A stretch of DNA of 32,224 nt from Desulfobacula sp. (GCA_021647625.1 JAKIUJ010000024.1:1-32224); one strand, 5' to 3'. Positions 10,101 to 18,072 are shown, counted from the stretch's first letter. Made by a program: numbers and translations. Notes: generated by a model not told the origin, from the sequence alone.

Positions 10101-10282
10101 CTGAAACTAAAGGTTCCATGTCCACCATGGAGCTCCGGGAGATTGAAAAGACAAAAATAGAATGCGCCCGTAAATTTTTCAATGAAATCAACCGCAAGAT
10201 TAACCCAGACAATGTGAAATACGACGTAGTTAACAGTTTCAGTAAATTGATGGATATCGTTGGAGCAGGAGCTACAGCCTAA
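7157..10282 (+). CDS. Type III restriction endonuclease subunit (Res), helicase-nuclease
   Basis: A 1041-aa ATP-dependent restriction subunit. SF2 motifs: METGTGKT at 122-129, LDEPQKM near 249 (the DEPQ variant of motif II is typical of type III Res), LRYSATH near 272, and [13 protein letters not shown] with [12 protein letters not shown] near 555-590. At the C-terminus a PD-(D/E)xK nuclease is visible: NPDWAISF near 963 and VAETKG near 982, which would cut DNA after translocation or diffusion between sites. Start is GTG 7157 with a perfect AAAGGAGG; the first A of that SD falls within the mod stop codon. No frameshift is seen, so the enzyme should be active with Mod. Confidence 0.92.
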   Translation: MKLKFKKQAYQTRAVEAVVDCFKGQPNTAGISYRIDPGLDKANLQGYRQQSLIEESGFKNGDIVLPEEQILENIQGVQRIQNLPQSLSLNEFKTIKKNTFVSDKNYTKKALAIAPFHFDVEMETGTGKTYCYIKTMFEMNKRFGWTKFIVVVPSIAIREGIYKSLEITAEHFQESYNKKAKFFIYNSKQLHNLESFSSDAGINVMVINVQAFNARGKDNRRIYEELDDFQSRRPIDVIKANRPILILDEPQKMEGAKTLDSLKEFNPLFILRYSATHKTQHNKVHRLDALDAYSQKLVKKIAVRGISVKGLSGTNAYLYLESVEVSKQTPVARIEIEIKQNNGIKRIIRKLKKGDNLYDLSGELDQYKGFVITDISAITDTVEFTNGHQLQAGEATGDVNEAALRRIQIREAIKAHFEKEQVLYHQGIKVLTLFFIDKVAKYRVYSDAGEDEGGEYAKVFEEEYTEALKELKQDMFLPEDYQKHLDSIPVDRTHNGYFSIDKKGKMVDAIKTTKSEREESTDQSAYDLILKDKERLLSFEEPIRFIFSHSALREGWDNPNVFVICTLKHSDNTISRRQEVGRGLRISVNQLGERQDEPATVHQTNVLTVVASESYKDFVTALQKDISESLSERPRVADVKYFTGKVMQTSSGTVEVTQDMAAGIEFYLIQNGYVDRKKNIAQKYHDAVKNEEIADLPEDLQPYKEQVFQLIESVYSDEKLPQIENDRSAKMNPLNANFEKKEFKELWNRINRKAAYSVHFDSAELVKKSIQTLNKELRVSPLKYTIQSGEQADGINYDQMKSGDSFKVKKTSTEYDAHSIHSAVKYDLIAKVAENVQLTRKTVTEILSGIEKSVFAQFKTNPENFISEATRLIQEQKATVIIEHLSYDAVTETHGIDIFTESQSKQDFSKAGESLKRHIYDYVITDSKTERTFVQELDTSSEVVVYAKLPRGFSIPTPVGNYNPDWAISFKEGSVKHVYFVAETKGSMSTMELREIEKTKIECARKFFNEINRKINPDNVKYDVVNSFSKLMDIVGAGATA

Positions 10283-10298
10283 TATACATTATTCGCAT

Positions 10299-10316
10299 CC
10301 AAGGACGGTTCCTTGG
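10299..10316 (+). terminator. Hairpin after res, possible terminator
   Basis: CCAAGGA-CGGT-TCCTTGG is a perfect 7-bp stem with a 4-base loop, 16 bases after the res stop. There is no strong T-run after it, so it is at best a weak intrinsic terminator or an mRNA-stabilising end. Confidence 0.45.
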
Positions 10317-10380
10317 TTGACATCCACTGACAAAACAGTCGAAGGTATGGATGTTCAACCTCCAGAAATAAAGGGGATAG

Positions 10381-10815
10381 CGTCTGCTCCAACAAAAAGA
10401 CTATAAAGGCCAGTGTGTTGGAAGATACTGTGTTGAAAGAGAAGATGAATTAAAAAATCTGATTAAAAATCAGAGAAAGGATGTGCGCCCTGTGCTTCAT
10501 CCGTCAATGGCGCTTCGATATCAAAAAGCCATCACTGGACTGAGGGAGTCTTTAAAAAGCGGCAAGGCGGCAGGAGCAAAAGAACACATAAGAGCTCTAA
10601 TTGAAAAAATTGTACTGACCCCAAAAGAAAACCGTAAGGAGTTATCAATCGATCTTTACGGGAATCTGGCAGGAATCTTAAAAATTGCTTCGGAGGATAA
10701 ATTTATGAAAAACATGACCCAAAAAACAAAAAGGATCGAAAAGAAAGTTGCCAATGACAATTTTATTTTCGAGCCGTCTGTTCAAGTGGTAGCGGGGGCA
10801 GGATACCAAAGGTAG
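10381..10815 (+). pseudogene. C-terminal remnant of a large serine recombinase
   Basis: The frame is open from after the TAG at 10378 and contains EDELKNLIKNQRKD, VLHPSMALRYQKAITGLRESL, HIRALIEKIVLTP and LSIDLYGNLAGILKIAS. This is the pattern of the C-terminal end of large serine recombinases (HP-LA-Y--KV--L--AL ... I--L---I-LTP ... I-L-G-LA-IL). The N-terminal catalytic resolvase domain, the recombinase domain and the zinc ribbon are absent. A 110-aa ORF from GTG 10483 exists but is unlikely to be functional. The natural C-terminus overlaps the 3' end of the opposing alkyltransferase-like gene. It marks the right border of the defence island and suggests a recombinase-carried insertion that later lost its integration gene. 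Confidence 0.7.
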
Positions 10816-11105
10816 ATATTAAGATCCACGGTGTCCTGCTTTGAAAAACAGATCCCCTCTGATTCCAGCAACGCTTTTTGCAATTCAAATCCATTGGCGG
10901 GCTTCAAAGAGATTTTCCCCTTGGCATTGATCACCCGATGCCAGGGCAGGTCATATTTTTTTGACATTGAGTGAAGCAGACGGGACACCTGCCTTGCACC
11001 ATTCGATTTCCCCGCCAGTGCCGCAATTCGGCCATATGTCAGCACCTTTCCTTTAGGTATATCCTTAATAATACATAGGACATCTCTTGTAAACGGTAAC
11101 ATCAT
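10782..11105 (-). CDS. Alkyltransferase-like protein (ATL, MGMT fold)
   Basis: A 107-aa protein of the O6-alkylguanine-DNA alkyltransferase C-terminal domain: PFTRDVLCIIKDIPKGKVLTYG, then GKSNGARQVSRLLHSM (HTH and Arg finger), then LPWHRVI. The active-site PCHRV of true MGMT is PWHRV here, so the methyl-accepting Cys is Trp. This is the mark of ATL proteins, which bind O6-alkylguanine without repairing it and hand the lesion to nucleotide excision repair. I place the start at ATG 11105 (AGGGTG six bases upstream) instead of the GTG at 11114. The 3' end overlaps the serine recombinase remnant on the other strand by 34 bases. Confidence 0.85.
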   Translation of the reverse strand: MMLPFTRDVLCIIKDIPKGKVLTYGRIAALAGKSNGARQVSRLLHSMSKKYDLPWHRVINAKGKISLKPANGFELQKALLESEGICFSKQDTVDLNIYLWYPAPATT

Positions 11106-11191
11106 GCCGGACACCCTGCCATATTTAACTTTTTTTTACAATCTTAATGCCGTCACAAAAACTCAGATCTACTGCGTTGCAGCTTTTTGAC

Positions 11192-11227
11192 CTGATTGAC
11201 TTGTATCCAATCGGTTGTACCAATCAG
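11192..11227. repeat. Inverted repeat in the ATL-EamA intergenic region
   Basis: CTGATTG (11192-11198) and CAATCAG (11221-11227) form a 7-bp stem around a loop containing GTA and GTAC. The architecture (AACTCA and GCGTTGC to the left, then a stem CTGA...TCAG) loosely resembles the dispersed palindromic repeat of this window, so it may be a diverged relative. The inverted repeat is seen; the relationship is a guess. Confidence 0.3.
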
Positions 11228-11364
11228 TTCAGACTATATACGGACGCTACGCCGAGCCAGTATGCAAATTTATAATTTCGATCATCCGTTGGGGAAAAGC
11301 ATTATTTTTCAATACGCGGAAAATTTGGTTTGATTAAACTTGCGCAATCTAATATGGAGGGGCA

Positions 11365-12255
11365 ATGATTTCGCAAGTAAAAAATATTTTGCCGGTTCTT
11401 TCCATACTCGGGGCTGTTTTTTTATGGGGAAGTTCTTTTTCCGCCATGCGGCTTTTATTGATGGATTTGTCACCATTTGCCGTCATGTTCTGTAGGATTT
11501 CTATCGCTTTTTTATTTATTATCCCGATATCAAGAAAAATTATCCCGAAATCGTATGTAAAAGGTGATTGGAAAATCATCCTGCCCATGGTGCTGTTTCA
11601 GCCCTGTCTCTATTTTTTATTTGAAACAAATGCCTTAACCTATACCACATCCTCACAGGCCGGCATCATCTCGGCATGCCTGCCCTTGATGGTTGCTGTC
11701 ACCGCCTGGATGTTTCTTTCTGAATCAATCCGGAAAAAAACCGTTGTCGGTCTTGTTCTTTCCATCACCGGCGTTGTTTTGCTGACCCTATTCCAGAGTC
11801 AGGGAAGTACGGCATCCAGGCCTATATTGGGCAATTTTCTTGAAATGCTGGCCATGGGCAGTGCCTGCGGGAATATGATCCTGGTTAAAAAACTCAGCGC
11901 ACGCTATGACACCTGGTCTTTGACCGGTATGCAGGTTTGCGGTGGTATGCTGTTTTTTCTACCGGGCGTTGTACAGGTTTCACAGACCGATCCATCGGTC
12001 TTCACCACAAAAGTCATCGTCATTCTCATCTATCTTGGTGTCTGTGTCTCCTTTTTTTCTTTTGGCCTGTATAACTGGGGAATCAGCAAGATAGAAGCCT
12101 CCAGGGCATCCATATTTATTAACCTTATTCCGGTTACTGCAATTACCCTGGGCTGGTTGATTTTAGGCGAGACCTTGAATGTCAAACAAATCCTGGCTGC
12201 CGGTATTGTCATCGCAGGAGTCATCATTTCCAATCAAAAACAGGGTCAAAAATGA
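11365..12255 (+). CDS. EamA/DMT family inner-membrane transporter
   Basis: A 296-aa protein of the drug/metabolite transporter superfamily with two EamA repeats of five membrane helices. The first repeat opens with LSILGAVFLWGSSFSAMRLLL, the helix-1 signature (WGSSF), and contains QPCLYFLFETNALTYTTSSQAGI. The second opens near residue 150 and closes with LGWLILGETLNVKQILAAGI (GE near the last loop). DMT members export amino acids, purines or other small metabolites; the substrate cannot be told. ATG 11365 follows GGAGGGG. The gene runs into the opposing hydrolase gene, overlapping it by 10 bases at the 3' ends. Confidence 0.88.
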   Translation: MISQVKNILPVLSILGAVFLWGSSFSAMRLLLMDLSPFAVMFCRISIAFLFIIPISRKIIPKSYVKGDWKIILPMVLFQPCLYFLFETNALTYTTSSQAGIISACLPLMVAVTAWMFLSESIRKKTVVGLVLSITGVVLLTLFQSQGSTASRPILGNFLEMLAMGSACGNMILVKKLSARYDTWSLTGMQVCGGMLFFLPGVVQVSQTDPSVFTTKVIVILIYLGVCVSFFSFGLYNWGISKIEASRASIFINLIPVTAITLGWLILGETLNVKQILAAGIVIAGVIISNQKQGQK

Positions 12256-13163
12256 GTCATTGGCCCGGATTCAATTCTTTTGACAAGGTGGGCAATTAAG
12301 GATTCATCCTCAAGTATCCGTATGTGCCCCAGCCCGTTTGTCGGGAAAAGACTGATATTATTCTGTAAAAGACTTGCATTCCATGATTCTTCATAGGGAA
12401 CGGCCTTATCTTTTGTGTCATGGACAATTAAAATATTCTGGGTCACCTTTGACAACAGATCAATTGGATTTTCCAATGCAAAACTGCGGCCGGAGTTTAC
12501 CTCAATCTCGTCTATTAAGGCATTAAACGCAGCAATCGGCACACCGTATCGTTCAAACGTCACATTCAACATTTCGATTAGATTTAACGCAGGAGCGATA
12601 AGAATAGTATTTATTTTCCTTTTTGATCGCCAAAGATAATTAATTACCGCAGATGCGCCCAATGAGTGGGCAACTATCGTGTGAACATCCAATTGGGGTC
12701 GGGTTTCCAAAAAATCATACACTGCATTTGAAAATCTGAAATAATTGGCGGTTTTACCATCGGATTCTCCATGACCTATATGATCAAAAGTCAACACAGA
12801 AAACCCGGCCTGTGTCAGAGAAGAGATATATCGAGAAAACTGAATTCCTCTTCCTGCCCACCCATGGATAAACACAACAGCAGGGCCTTTCCCCCACTGG
12901 TATGCTTTAAGTATTTTATCATTTCCAACTTCTACATTGGACTGAAAATAAAAGACCTTGGCCTTTGACAATATACGTTTTTGATTTTCCGATAAGGTAT
13001 AAACCAGGGGCCTGAAAAATAACCGCTGGATAATAAGCCGACTCAAGGCGCTTGAAACAAGCCAGATAAAAGAAAAGAAAAACTTGATGAACCGTTGTCG
13101 AAAATCCAAATTGAGACGAACGTTCGTGCTTTTAATAGGTGTTTGCTTATAGCTGATTGTCAT
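12246..13163 (-). CDS. Alpha/beta hydrolase
   Basis: A 305-aa alpha/beta-hydrolase. A hydrophobic stretch near residues 27-45 (FIKFFFSFIWLVSSALSRL) suggests membrane anchoring. The core shows VVFIHGWAGRGIQFSRY (oxyanion HG), FDHIGHGESDG, the nucleophile elbow IVAHSLGA, the acid in ILIVHDTKDKAVPYEES and the catalytic His in NGLGHIRIL. The elbow is AHSLG, as in several esterase and lipase-like groups. Substrate is unknown. It lies 21 bases after the tetR stop and starts at ATG 13163 with GAGGTGG. A copy of the TetR operator is embedded about 36 bases inside the gene, so transcription elongation through it could be controlled directly. Confidence 0.85.
   Translation of the reverse strand: MTISYKQTPIKSTNVRLNLDFRQRFIKFFFSFIWLVSSALSRLIIQRLFFRPLVYTLSENQKRILSKAKVFYFQSNVEVGNDKILKAYQWGKGPAVVFIHGWAGRGIQFSRYISSLTQAGFSVLTFDHIGHGESDGKTANYFRFSNAVYDFLETRPQLDVHTIVAHSLGASAVINYLWRSKRKINTILIAPALNLIEMLNVTFERYGVPIAAFNALIDEIEVNSGRSFALENPIDLLSKVTQNILIVHDTKDKAVPYEESWNASLLQNNISLFPTNGLGHIRILEDESLIAHLVKRIESGPMTHF
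13116..13127. promoter_or_regulatory. TetR-type operator inside the hydrolase gene
   Basis: ACGAACGTTCGT is a perfect 12-bp palindrome. On the minus strand it is preceded by AGC, giving the same AGCACGAACGTTCG 14-mer found at the tetR start. It lies in codons 13-16 of the hydrolase. The match is seen directly; TetR binding is inferred from the shared asymmetric flank. Confidence 0.6.
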
Positions 13164-13184
13164 TACACCACCTCTTTTTAACGT

Positions 13185-13775
13185 TTAATGATCTGATTTA
13201 TAGGAATCAATGAGCCGATCAAATGATTTGAACATGAGTTGTCTTGCACCGTTATATTCAAGGGAACTTTGATATAAAAAAAATCCAAGAATCAAGGCAT
13301 ACAATTCAAAAGCAAATTGTTCACAATCTGTATCAGCTCTAAACTCACCTACCCTGACTGCGGATTCGGCAATTTTGCTTAGGCATTTTATCCATTCATC
13401 TTGTTGTTCCCGGATAAAGGCCCTGACAAGCCCTGGTCGATCAGAATACTCAGCTGCCGCAGAAACAAAGATACAACCGCCTGAAAGATCCTGTGTCCAC
13501 TGCATCCAGTTTTCCATGATTTTTCTTACCCTGGGTATACCCGCCCGGGTCATCAATGCCGGGATAACAACACCTTCATTAAAAACTTCTCCGGCATGGG
13601 ACATCACCTGGAGCTGAAGATTTTCTTTTGATTGAAAATGACCAAACAGCCCGCTTTTAGACATATTTGCAGCTTTTGCCAGCGCACCGATGGTTAAGCA
13701 TTCCAGACCCAGCTTGGATGCCAGTTCAAACCCAAGACTTAAAATTTTTCTTTTTGTTTCATCTCCTTTTTTCAT
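13185..13775 (-). CDS. TetR/AcrR family transcriptional regulator
   Basis: A repressor of about 196 aa. The N-terminal HTH is clear: KRKILSLGFELASKLGLECLTIGALAKAANMSKSGLFGHFQSKENL in the protein matches the TetR pattern (residues 6-50). The C-terminal ligand domain has WTQDLSGGCIFVSAAAEY and LYALILGFFLYQSSLEY. The ORF track extends to a TTG at 13811, but the palindromic operator lies in that extension, so I take ATG 13775. The hydrolase follows after 21 bases, probably as one transcript. The gene should be autoregulated through the operator just upstream. The inducer is unknown, perhaps a hydrophobic compound acted on by the hydrolase. Confidence 0.88.
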   Translation of the reverse strand: MKKGDETKRKILSLGFELASKLGLECLTIGALAKAANMSKSGLFGHFQSKENLQLQVMSHAGEVFNEGVVIPALMTRAGIPRVRKIMENWMQWTQDLSGGCIFVSAAAEYSDRPGLVRAFIREQQDEWIKCLSKIAESAVRVGEFRADTDCEQFAFELYALILGFFLYQSSLEYNGARQLMFKSFDRLIDSYKSDH

Positions 13776-13789
13776 AATTTTAAAATAGC

Positions 13790-13801
13790 ACGAACGTTCG
13801 G
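13790..13801. promoter_or_regulatory. TetR operator upstream of tetR
   Basis: CGAACGTTCG is a perfect 10-bp palindrome with flank AGCA, 15 bases before the tetR start on the minus strand. The AGCACGAACGTTCG 14-mer recurs within the hydrolase gene. Placement over the probable promoter or leader fits autorepression. Confidence 0.65.
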
Positions 13802-13917
13802 TTTTAATCAATGCTTTTATTTTTTTTATAAATCACTGGTATCTTACTAAAAAAAAGAGTAATTGTTAAAACTTAACCTAAAATCGGGGCTTCACAAAAA
13901 TTTTCAATTTATTAAAA

Positions 13918-15042
13918 TTGAGAAAGGAGAGTACGAAGAAAAAAGTCGGAATTGTTGGCTGGCGCGGAATGGTTGGTTCTGTATTAATGGAAAGAATGTT
14001 GGAGGAAGATGATTTCAAACGGTTCACACCGCTTTTTTTCACCACCTCCCAGGCAGGCCAAAAAGCACCTGATATTGGTATTGAAACACCGCCATTGGTT
14101 GATGCTTATGATATTAATGCCCTGTTTGACATGGACATTATTATTTCATGCCAGGGCGGATCATACACCCAGGTCGTCAGACCCAAACTTGCTGAACAAA
14201 ACTGGGACGGCTATTGGATTGATGCGGCATCCACCTTGAGAATGGATGATCAAAGTGTCATTGTCCTGGATCCTGTTAACAAAACGGTTATCGACAACGC
14301 GTTAAATAACGGTATTAAAAACTATATTGGCGGTAATTGTACCGTATCCTTGATGCTCATGGCATTGGGTGGCCTGTTTGAAAGCGGCCAGATTGAGTGG
14401 TTAACCTCCATGACCTACCAGGCAGCCTCCGGTGCCGGTGCGAAGAACATGGAAGAACTGGTTACCCAGATGCGGGCCATTGGGAACCTGGCATCTCCAA
14501 TACTGGATGACACGGCATCCGCCATTTTAAGCCTTGATAAAAATGTCATTGAAACCATGCGATCAGATGCCATGCCGACTGCCAACTGGGCAGTGCCGCT
14601 TGCGGCAAGTCTGATCCCCTGGATCGATCGTGCCATGGATAATGGACAGACAAGAGAAGAATGGAAAGGCTTTGTTGAAACCAACAAAATCATTGGTCGG
14701 TCTGATAACCCGATCCCCATTGACGGGCAATGCGTAAGAGTGGGCTCCATGCGGTGTCACAGCCAGGCATTTACCATCAAGCTGAAAAATGATCTTCCGT
14801 TAAACGAAATCGAATCCATGCTGGCCCGGAACAATGATTGGGTCAAAGTGGTTCCGAACAAAAAGCAAGCGAGTATCACCGATTTGACACCTGCCGCTGT
14901 TACCGGGACATTAACTGTTCCAGTCGGTCGTATCCGAAAAATGAACATAGGTGAAAAATACCTGACTGCATTTTCTGTTGGAGATCAGCTGCTTTGGGGC
15001 GCTGCCGAACCCTTAAGGCGCATTTTAAATATCATCCTTTAG
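13918..15042 (+). CDS. asd: Aspartate-semialdehyde dehydrogenase
   Basis: An NADPH-dependent enzyme that makes L-aspartate 4-semialdehyde from aspartyl phosphate, on the way to Lys/diaminopimelate, Thr and Met. It is the enterobacterial-type Asd of about 370 aa: [20 protein letters not shown] (nucleotide binding), [25 protein letters not shown] with the catalytic Cys, [16 protein letters not shown], and [13 protein letters not shown] with the active His. The start is odd. TTG 13918 has no ribosome site. A good AAAGGAG at 13923-13929 points to ACG 13933, exactly where relatives begin MKKKVGIVG. The gene stands alone. Its stop is followed by TGTTTGA, which resembles the end of the dispersed repeat. 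Confidence 0.93.
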   Translation: MRKESTKKKVGIVGWRGMVGSVLMERMLEEDDFKRFTPLFFTTSQAGQKAPDIGIETPPLVDAYDINALFDMDIIISCQGGSYTQVVRPKLAEQNWDGYWIDAASTLRMDDQSVIVLDPVNKTVIDNALNNGIKNYIGGNCTVSLMLMALGGLFESGQIEWLTSMTYQAASGAGAKNMEELVTQMRAIGNLASPILDDTASAILSLDKNVIETMRSDAMPTANWAVPLAASLIPWIDRAMDNGQTREEWKGFVETNKIIGRSDNPIPIDGQCVRVGSMRCHSQAFTIKLKNDLPLNEIESMLARNNDWVKVVPNKKQASITDLTPAAVTGTLTVPVGRIRKMNIGEKYLTAFSVGDQLLWGAAEPLRRILNIIL

Positions 15043-15086
15043 TGTTTGATATTTGTCTTTTTTTAATATACTGAAACTTTGATCGT

Positions 15087-15973
15087 ATGAGCAGACTGAG
15101 ACTTGGGTATCCCAAATTTAACAGGTTAATATTGTATATTGTTAAGGTGGACAATAAAATATTTGTTTCAAGGCATGGAATCAATATTTCCTGCCTGGTT
15201 CTTCTCCTGGTGCTTGTCTTTGTAACGGGCGGATGCATTCAAAGCCAGGCAGACCCCATAGCCCAGGACGGCCATCTGGATCTATCCGGGTGGGACTTTA
15301 GTCAAAAAGGCCCTGTGGAACTGAAAGGAAAGTGGGAATTTTATTGGGAAAAATTGCTCCTGCCAAAAAATTTTTCCATTGACACCGATTGGAAGAAAAC
15401 CAACTATATTCAAGTGCCGGGGCTCTGGAAAAAAAACGCTTCAACCACGGGGCCGCTGCCGGCACAGGTCTCGGTCTTGCCATTTCAAAGGAGTTGGTGG
15501 GCCTGCCACGGCGGTAAAATCGGGGTTTCCTCCAGAAACGGACGGGGCTCTGTTTTCTGGTTCACCCTGCCCCTGGATTCTTCGAAAATGGATGTTTTGA
15601 CAAAGACAGACACCTCCCCGGCTAATATACCTGTTTTTACCGGCCCGGATGAATTTTTGCCTCCTTTAAAAATGAAAAGTAACGGACCAACATGCGATAG
15701 TGCCTGCATCCTGGCTGTGGATGATGATCCAGTCAATCTTGAGGTGGTGGTCAACCACCTGGACTGTTTTAATGTCCTGACCTGTATCAGCGGACAGCAG
15801 GCCCTTGATCGGATTGAAAAAGCCCCCTGCCGGATCTCATCTTGCTGGATATCATGATGCCGGGACTGTCGGGGTATGATGTCTGCCGTAAAATCCGGGA
15901 AACTTATTCTCCTTCCCGGCTGCCAGTGATCCTGCTTGGGTGTGGGGTTTGCTTGCTGGTTCCTATTCTTTGA
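15087..15973 (+). pseudogene. Collapsed hybrid histidine kinase (7TMR-DISM type)
   Basis: The pieces of a long sensor kinase are squeezed into under 900 bases. The N-terminal part has a membrane or lipoprotein-like signal (LVLVFVTGGC) and DGHLDLSGWDF ... GKWEFYWEKLL, typical of 7TMR-DISM extracellular domains. It then jumps to the end of a HATPase domain: one frame reads GTGLGLAISKELVG, and one base later another reads HGGKIGVSS and GRGSVFWFTLPL. A receiver domain follows (ILAVDDDPVNLEVV); a second shift near 15825 moves PDLILLDIMMPGLSGYDVCRKIRE to another frame. The transmembrane, PAS and HisKA parts are deleted. At least one large deletion and two frameshifts make it non-functional. Confidence 0.85.
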
Positions 15974-16009
15974 GACGGAAGAAATATAATAATAATCAAT
16001 AAAAAAAAG

Positions 16010-16170
16010 TAAGGGCGCACTCAAAAAATTATTACCGATTTTGTAAGTTGAATCACCTGACCGGTAAGGCGTGGAAACCACGGCATATCAAGATATGTCG
16101 TGGTTTCATAACGTAACCTGCGAGATGAATCGGCTCTCAAAATGTAAAATTATTTTTAAGTGAGCCCTTA
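16010..16170. mobile_element. MITE-like element with TA flanks
   Basis: Left end TAAGGGCGCACTCAAAAA and right end (reverse complement) TAAGGGCTCACTTAAAAA match at 16 of 18 positions, and similarity continues inward to ATTTTG. Inside is a strong hairpin, GAAACCACGGCATATC (16074-16089) against GATATGTCGTGGTTTC (16092-16107), with 15 of 16 positions paired. Both ends sit on TA, which fits the TA target duplication of IS630/mariner-type elements. No ORF of transposase type is inside. It lies between the dead kinase and the end of amt, and may also end the amt transcript. Structure is seen; the family is inferred. Confidence 0.6.
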
Positions 16171-16199
16171 TCATTATTCTTGGTATAAATTCTTGATTT

Positions 16200-17609
16200 T
16201 TAAGTTTCGTTGACCAGCGGTTTTGTGGCATAGCTTGACTTTGGTTCATAACTTGACCCACCAGATCCACCTGACGTTCTCAGTGTGCCATGATTGATTG
16301 TGGTAAAATCAGGGTACGCATTACCACCATGTTCTATGGCATCCAGCCCTTCGAGCTCTTCTTGTCTGGACACTCTCAATCCTATGGTCATATCAATCAA
16401 TTTAAAAAGCAGGTAAGCCAATGGAAATGTCCATGCAAAACATGAAACAATGCCTGTCATCTGAACTGCCAGTATTTTCAAAGTCATACCATTGATATTA
16501 AAAAGGCCGGCAGCCAGGGTTCCCCAGGCACCGCACACCCCGTGGACGGATATGGCTCCAACAGGATCATCAATTCTAAGTTTATCAAAGAACAAGACTG
16601 AAAAAACAACGATCACGCCGGCAACAGCGCCAATAACAATCGCACTTGAGGGAGTCACATTAGCACACCCGGCGGTAATCCCGACAAGCCCGGCCAACGC
16701 ACCATTCAAAGTCATACCCACTTCCGGTTTTCCAAATTTGAACCAGGAAACCATCATGGCAAAAATTGAACCGCTGGCAGCGGCCAGATTCGTATTAACA
16801 AAAATCATGGCAATATCTTTAGAAGCCGCAGTTGTTGATCCCGGATTGAACCCGAACCATCCCAACCATAGAATAAATACACCAACCGCTGCCATTGGGA
16901 TATTATGACCCAATATCGGCTTAACACGACCTTCTTTTGTATATTTGCCAAGGCGAGGTCCAAGAACGATGGCCCCGGCGAGTGCTGCCCAGCCACCGAC
17001 GGAATGAACAACGGTGGAACCTGCAAAATCGATAAATCCAAGTCCTTCAAGCCAACCTGCACCGTTAAACAGACTTCCCCAGGCCCAGCTGCCAAAAACA
17101 GGGTAAATAAGCCCTGTAATAAAAATTGAATATAAAAGATAACCGATAAATTTTGTTCTTTCAGCCATTGCACCTGAAACAATGGTTGCAGCCGTTGCTG
17201 CAAAAACCACCTGGAACATCCAGAAAGCCAGAACCCAAGGATCTCCTCCCACTTTAAAATCACTTAAGAAAAAACCGGTTGTTCCAAAAAGACCGGTTTT
17301 TGAAACACCAAACATCAGGCCAAACCCCACAGCCCAGTAAACAATGGAACCCATTGAAAAATCCATAAGATTTTTCATCATGATGTTGACTGCATTTTTG
17401 GCTCGTGTGAAACCTGCTTCAACCATGGCAAACCCTGCCTGCATAAAAAATACAAACATGGCCGCAATGAGCGTCCAGATATAATCGGCATGTGTCTGAA
17501 CAGCTGCGATGGCAGCTTTATTTGTTAGTGCGGTGGGTACGTCATCTCCTGCCCAGACGGTCCCAGCGTACGCCAAAAAAAATATTAATATCATTCCAAG
17601 TTTCTTCAT
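16200..17609 (-). CDS. amt: Ammonium transporter Amt
   Basis: A 469-aa inner-membrane ammonium channel/transporter. A signal peptide (MKKLGMILIFFLAYAGTVWA) precedes the mature N-terminus. About eleven helices follow with family landmarks: FVFFMQAGFAMVEAGFTRAKN in helix 1-2, the DFAGSTVVHSVGGWAALAGA segment with the first pore His, and DDPVGAISVHGVCGAWGTLA with the second pore His. The cytoplasmic tail after about 405 (EELEGLDAIEHGGNAYPDF) matches the tail that P-II proteins regulate. SD AAGGAG lies before the ATG, 54 bases after glnK. It is co-transcribed with glnK from the sigma-54 promoter, so it should be expressed under nitrogen limitation. Confidence 0.96.
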   Translation of the reverse strand: MKKLGMILIFFLAYAGTVWAGDDVPTALTNKAAIAAVQTHADYIWTLIAAMFVFFMQAGFAMVEAGFTRAKNAVNIMMKNLMDFSMGSIVYWAVGFGLMFGVSKTGLFGTTGFFLSDFKVGGDPWVLAFWMFQVVFAATAATIVSGAMAERTKFIGYLLYSIFITGLIYPVFGSWAWGSLFNGAGWLEGLGFIDFAGSTVVHSVGGWAALAGAIVLGPRLGKYTKEGRVKPILGHNIPMAAVGVFILWLGWFGFNPGSTTAASKDIAMIFVNTNLAAASGSIFAMMVSWFKFGKPEVGMTLNGALAGLVGITAGCANVTPSSAIVIGAVAGVIVVFSVLFFDKLRIDDPVGAISVHGVCGAWGTLAAGLFNINGMTLKILAVQMTGIVSCFAWTFPLAYLLFKLIDMTIGLRVSRQEELEGLDAIEHGGNAYPDFTTINHGTLRTSGGSGGSSYEPKSSYATKPLVNET

Positions 17610-17663
17610 TTCATCTTCTCCTTATTGCTATAATTCACCTTAACTTTATACTGTGCCAAAACT

Positions 17664-18017
<354 letters not shown>

Positions 18018-18056
18018 TTAAAATTGTAACTCTTTCCCCATTTGGGTTCTTATAAA

Positions 18057-18072
18057 AGCAAAACAGGTGCCA
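18057..18072 (-). promoter_or_regulatory. Sigma-54 promoter of glnK-amt
   Basis: On the minus strand the sequence reads TGGCAC-CTGTT-TTGCT, a full match to the -24/-12 consensus TGGCAC-N5-TTGCW. The start of transcription should fall near 18046, giving a leader of about 45 bases before glnK. It requires RpoN and an enhancer-binding protein such as NtrC. Confidence 0.88.

Noticed and set aside
15485-16081. 198-aa minus-strand ORF
   Set aside because: It is antisense to the collapsed kinase and runs into the MITE-like element; no domain pattern.
16805-17263. 152-aa minus-strand ORF inside amt
   Set aside because: Same strand but another frame of the clearly coding amt gene; a shadow ORF.
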